Positions 61,274 to 64,000 of a stretch of 64,000 nt of DNA are shown here, piece by piece; the stretch's first letter is position 1; every line of letters begins with the position of its first letter. Source of the stretch: Rhodopseudomonas pseudopalustris (GTDB lineage Bacteria; Pseudomonadota; Alphaproteobacteria; Rhizobiales; Xanthobacteraceae); contig NZ_FODT01000002.1 of the NCBI RefSeq assembly GCF_900110435.1, positions 124,001 to 188,000 on the forward strand, written 5' to 3'. Both the position numbers and the translations under genes were made by a program. The notes under the pieces are model-generated. The model ran no database searches, was not told where the DNA came from, and saw only the letters and a program-made list of their open reading frames with translations.

Positions 61274-62309
61274 AGTCCGCAATATCGTCAAGGAATTCGG
61301 CAGCTTCCGCGCGCTCGACAATGTCGACCTGCGGGTCGAGACCGGCGAGCTGATGGCGCTGCTCGGCCCAAGCGGCTCCGGCAAGACCACGCTGCTGCGG
61401 ATCATCGCCGGGCTGGAATGGCCCGACGCCGGCTCGATCGCGTTCGACGGCGAGGACGCGCTGGCGCGCGGCGCGGCCGAGCGGCATGTCGGCTTCGTGT
61501 TCCAGCACTACGCGCTGTTCCGGCACATGAGTGTGTTCGAGAACGTCGCCTTCGGGTTGCGGGTCCAGCCGCGCAGGATCCGCAGGAGCGAGGCGGAGAT
61601 CAGGAAGCGTGTCGGCGATCTGCTCGATCTGGTGCAACTCGGCTGGCTGGCCGACCGCTATCCCAACCAGCTCTCAGGTGGCCAGCGCCAGCGTATCGCG
61701 CTGGCCCGCGCGCTGGCGATCGAGCCGCGCATCCTGCTGCTCGACGAGCCGTTCGGCGCGCTCGACGCCAAGGTCCGCAAGGAGCTGCGCGCCTGGCTGC
61801 GCAATCTGCACGAGGAAATCCACGTCACCTCGATCTTCGTCACCCACGATCAGGAGGAGGCGCTCGAAGTCGCCAACCGGGTGGTAGTGATGGACAAGGG
61901 CAAGATCGAACAGATCGGCTCGCCGGGCGACGTCTATGAGCGCCCCGCCTCCGCCTTCGTGCACAGCTTCATCGGCGAATCCATCGTACTGCCGGTCGAG
62001 GTCCGCGACGGGCGGGTTCAACTCGGCGACCGCGTGCTCGATCTCGCGCCGCCCGAGACCGGGGGTGGTCCGTCGAAGCTGTTCGTTCGCCGCCACGACA
62101 TCGCGGTGGGGCCGAGCGGCAGCGGCGTGTTCGAAGGCGCGGTCAGGTCGGTGCGCGCGTTCGGCCCGATGCAGCGCGCCGATATCCTGCTGCAGGGCGT
62201 CGACGGCGACATGCTGGTCGAGATCGACGCGCCGCGCGACCATTCGCTCAAGGTCGGCGACCGGATCGGCCTGCAGCCGCAGCGCTACCGGATCTTCGCC
62301 GATCACTGA
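61263..62309 (+). CDS. cysA: Sulfate/thiosulfate ABC transporter ATP-binding protein
   Basis: 348 residues. NBD with Walker [10 protein letters not shown] (about 35-43), signature LSGGQRQR, Walker [13 protein letters not shown] and the H-loop [10 protein letters not shown], followed by a C-terminal regulatory beta domain (about 240-345). Energises CysTW. Last gene of the sulfate unit; 131 bp before hupU. Confidence 0.94.
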   Translation: MTIEVRNIVKEFGSFRALDNVDLRVETGELMALLGPSGSGKTTLLRIIAGLEWPDAGSIAFDGEDALARGAAERHVGFVFQHYALFRHMSVFENVAFGLRVQPRRIRRSEAEIRKRVGDLLDLVQLGWLADRYPNQLSGGQRQRIALARALAIEPRILLLDEPFGALDAKVRKELRAWLRNLHEEIHVTSIFVTHDQEEALEVANRVVVMDKGKIEQIGSPGDVYERPASAFVHSFIGESIVLPVEVRDGRVQLGDRVLDLAPPETGGGPSKLFVRRHDIAVGPSGSGVFEGAVRSVRAFGPMQRADILLQGVDGDMLVEIDAPRDHSLKVGDRIGLQPQRYRIFADH

Positions 62310-62440
62310 CGGTTTTCGCCGCAGCGCAAACCACCTCCGCTCGGTCGTCTCATCCCAACGCGTTGCTTGCGGCGCCGGATGAAACTGGCTTTAGTCGGCC
62401 GTCGCGCAGAGCGAGACGACCAAAGCGGGAGGCCGCGGGC

Positions 62441-63442
62441 ATGGAGCGGTTCAATGTGCTGTGGCTGCAGGGCGCGAGCTGCGGCGGCTGCACCATGGCG
62501 GCGCTCGACAACGGCCACTCCGGCTGGTTCGCCGACCTCGCCCGTTTCGGTATCGACCTGATCTGGCACCCGTCGCTGAGCGAGGCGACCGGGGACGAGG
62601 CAGTCGCGATCTTCGAGCGCGTGGCGGACGGCACGCAGCGGCTCGACGCGCTGGTGCTGGAAGGCGCGGTACTGCGCGGGCCGAACGGCACCGGCCGCTT
62701 CAACATGCTCGGCGGCACCCATCGCGCGATGCTGCATTGGGTCCGCGCGCTCGCGCCCTGCGCGAACTACGTCGTCGCGGCCGGGAGTTGCGCTGCATTC
62801 GGCGGCGTGCCGATGGCCGGCAGCAATCCCACCGACGCCAGCGGCCTGCAGTTTGCGGGCGTGGAAGCAGGCGGCGTGCTCGGCGCGGCGTTTCGATCCC
62901 GCGCCGGCCTGCCGGTGATCAACATCGCCGGCTGCGCGCCGCATCCGGGCTGGATTGCCGAAACACTGGCGGCGCTGGCGCTCGGCGGTTTCGACAGCGA
63001 AGCGCTCGACAGCTTCGGCCGGCCGCGATTCTACGCCGATCACCTCGCGCATCACGGCTGCGCCCGCAACGAGTATTACGAGTTCAAGGCCAGCGCCGAG
63101 ACGCTGTCGCAGCAAGGCTGCCTGATGGAGCATCTCGGCTGCAAGGCGACCCAGGCGGTCGGCGACTGCAACCAGCGCGGCTGGAACGGCGGCGGCTCCT
63201 GCACCAGCGGCGGCGGCGCCTGCATCGCGTGTACGTCGCCCGGCTTCGAGGCATCGCAGAACTTCATGGAGACCGCCAAGCTCGGTGGCATTCCGGTCGG
63301 CCTGCCGCTCGACATGCCGAAGGCGTGGTTCGTGGCGCTGGCCGCGTTGTCGAAATCGGCGACGCCGAAACGGGTGCGCGCCAATGCGACCGCCGACCAT
63401 GTGATCGTGCCGCCGCGCACTGATCACGGACGCCGCAAATGA
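62441..63442 (+). CDS. hupU: Regulatory (H2-sensing) [NiFe] hydrogenase small subunit
   Basis: 333 residues from ATG 62441, with GGGAGG nine bases upstream. No Tat signal, which separates it from the energy-converting small subunit HupS. Fe-S ligand motifs GASCGGC (Cys14, Cys17) and AGSCAAFGG, plus the distal cluster block HHGCARNEYYEF and GCKATQAVGDCNQRGWN. HupUV signals H2 to a HupT/HoxJ-type kinase. ATG of hupV overlaps its end by 4 bp. The glycine/cysteine-rich stretch near residue 250 is as expected. Confidence 0.92.
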   Translation: MERFNVLWLQGASCGGCTMAALDNGHSGWFADLARFGIDLIWHPSLSEATGDEAVAIFERVADGTQRLDALVLEGAVLRGPNGTGRFNMLGGTHRAMLHWVRALAPCANYVVAAGSCAAFGGVPMAGSNPTDASGLQFAGVEAGGVLGAAFRSRAGLPVINIAGCAPHPGWIAETLAALALGGFDSEALDSFGRPRFYADHLAHHGCARNEYYEFKASAETLSQQGCLMEHLGCKATQAVGDCNQRGWNGGGSCTSGGGACIACTSPGFEASQNFMETAKLGGIPVGLPLDMPKAWFVALAALSKSATPKRVRANATADHVIVPPRTDHGRRK

Positions 63443-64000
63443 CCCGGCGCGTCACCGTCGGCCCGTTCAATCGCGTCGAGGGTGATCTCGAAGTGCGGCT
63501 CGACATCGACGACGGCGTGGTGACCTCGGCGGAAGTCACAGCGCCTTTGTATCGCGGCTTCGAGCAGATCCTGCGCGGACGGCCGGCGCTCGATGCGCTG
63601 ACGCTGGCGCCGCGGATCTGCGGCATCTGCTCGGTGTCGCAATCGCTCGCCGCGGCGGCGGCGTTGCGTGCGGTCGACGGCCTCCGCGCCGCCGATAACG
63701 GCGTGCTGGCGGCAAACCTCGCCCATGCGGCCGAGAACGCCGCCGATCACCTCACGCATTTCTATCTGTTCTTCATGCCCGACTTCGCCCGCGACGCCTA
63801 TGCGGCGCGGCCATGGCATCCGGACATCGCGACGCGGTTCAAGGCGGTGCAAGGCAGCGCGGCGCAGCAGATGCTGCCGGCGCGGGCGCGGCTGCTGCAG
63901 ATCATGGGCCTGCTCGCCGGCAAATGGCCGCATTCGCTGGCGTTCCAGCCCGGCGGCACCACCCGCGCGATCGACCTCGGCGAGCGCGTGCAATTGCTGT
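63439..64000 (+). CDS. hupV: Regulatory [NiFe] hydrogenase large subunit, N-terminal part (runs off window)
   Basis: The frame is open to the window end (187 residues visible). NRVEGD (E14) and the L1 motif RICGIC with Cys61 and Cys64, ligands of the NiFe site, are present. The C-terminal L2 motif is beyond the window, so whether it lacks the cleavable tail, as HupV does, cannot be seen. Only the N-terminal portion can be judged intact; some Rhodopseudomonas strains carry a broken hupV further on. Confidence 0.9.
   Translation, partial: MTRRVTVGPFNRVEGDLEVRLDIDDGVVTSAEVTAPLYRGFEQILRGRPALDALTLAPRICGICSVSQSLAAAAALRAVDGLRAADNGVLAANLAHAAENAADHLTHFYLFFMPDFARDAYAARPWHPDIATRFKAVQGSAAQQMLPARARLLQIMGLLAGKWPHSLAFQPGGTTRAIDLGERVQLL

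Noticed and set aside
62310..62440. Sigma-54 promoter before hupU
   Set aside because: No TGGCAC-N5-TTGC element with acceptable spacing was found.

Overview
The window is high-GC alphaproteobacterial chromosome. Gene content (HupUV hydrogen-sensing hydrogenase, BA14K-family protein, CysNC fusion, BMP nucleoside-type ABC system, Liv-type and Dpp-type transporters) and the intergenic palindromes point to a Bradyrhizobiaceae member, most likely Rhodopseudomonas or a close relative. This placement comes from reading the sequence and was not checked by database search. I saw no rRNA, tRNA, CRISPR array, prophage or insertion sequence.

Layout. 0-0.4 kb: 3' end of a flavin-reductase-like gene. 0.5-14 kb: a surface polysaccharide locus with a Wzx-type flippase, VanZ-like protein, GINT1-like protein, GT4 glycosyltransferase, Wzz/Wzc-like co-polymerase with a degenerate kinase domain, VpsF-like polymerase, GH5 enzyme, WecG/TagA/CpsF transferase, GalE and an O-antigen ligase/polymerase. 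Several promoter regions carry matches or near-matches to the CtrA box TTAA-N7-TTAAC. No Wza-type export porin or initiating phosphoglycosyltransferase is present, so the locus is incomplete here. 14.2-15.2 kb: an HtrA-like PDZ protein with all three catalytic residues replaced. 15.2-20 kb: a BMP-family ABC importer. 20-22.6 kb: small envelope proteins and a polytopic membrane protein whose 5' leader holds a 15-bp tandem repeat.

23-27.5 kb: polyphosphate kinase 2, then FabI, a MaoC-phosphotransacetylase fusion and acetate kinase, an acyl/acetyl-phosphate metabolism module. 27.5-30 kb: double-hotdog thioesterase, small secreted protein, nuclease-like protein. 29.8-34.3 kb: an acyl-CoA island (enoyl-CoA hydratase, acyl-CoA ligase, IclR regulator, MaoC hydratase) in which both divergent promoter regions share a near-identical TTGCGAAA-type palindrome, probably the regulator's operator. 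34.5-39 kb: a five-gene Liv-type ABC importer, possibly feeding that island.

39-46.4 kb: GT4 glycosyltransferase, ABC exporter, glycogen-debranching-like GH enzyme, PRC-barrel protein and MFS transporter. 46.5-49.1 kb: small proteins, a VOC protein and a DAO-type flavoenzyme. 49.2-54.3 kb: a complete oligopeptide ABC importer. 54.4-62.3 kb: assimilatory sulfate genes, with cysD-cysNC divergent from cysH-sbp-cysT-cysW-cysA. 62.4-64 kb: hupU and the start of hupV, cut by the window end.

Points most worth follow-up are the two-site IclR regulon, candidate CtrA control of the polysaccharide locus, 15-bp minisatellites in the leaders of a membrane-protein gene and cysN, the triad-less HtrA homologue, and the kinase-dead co-polymerase.
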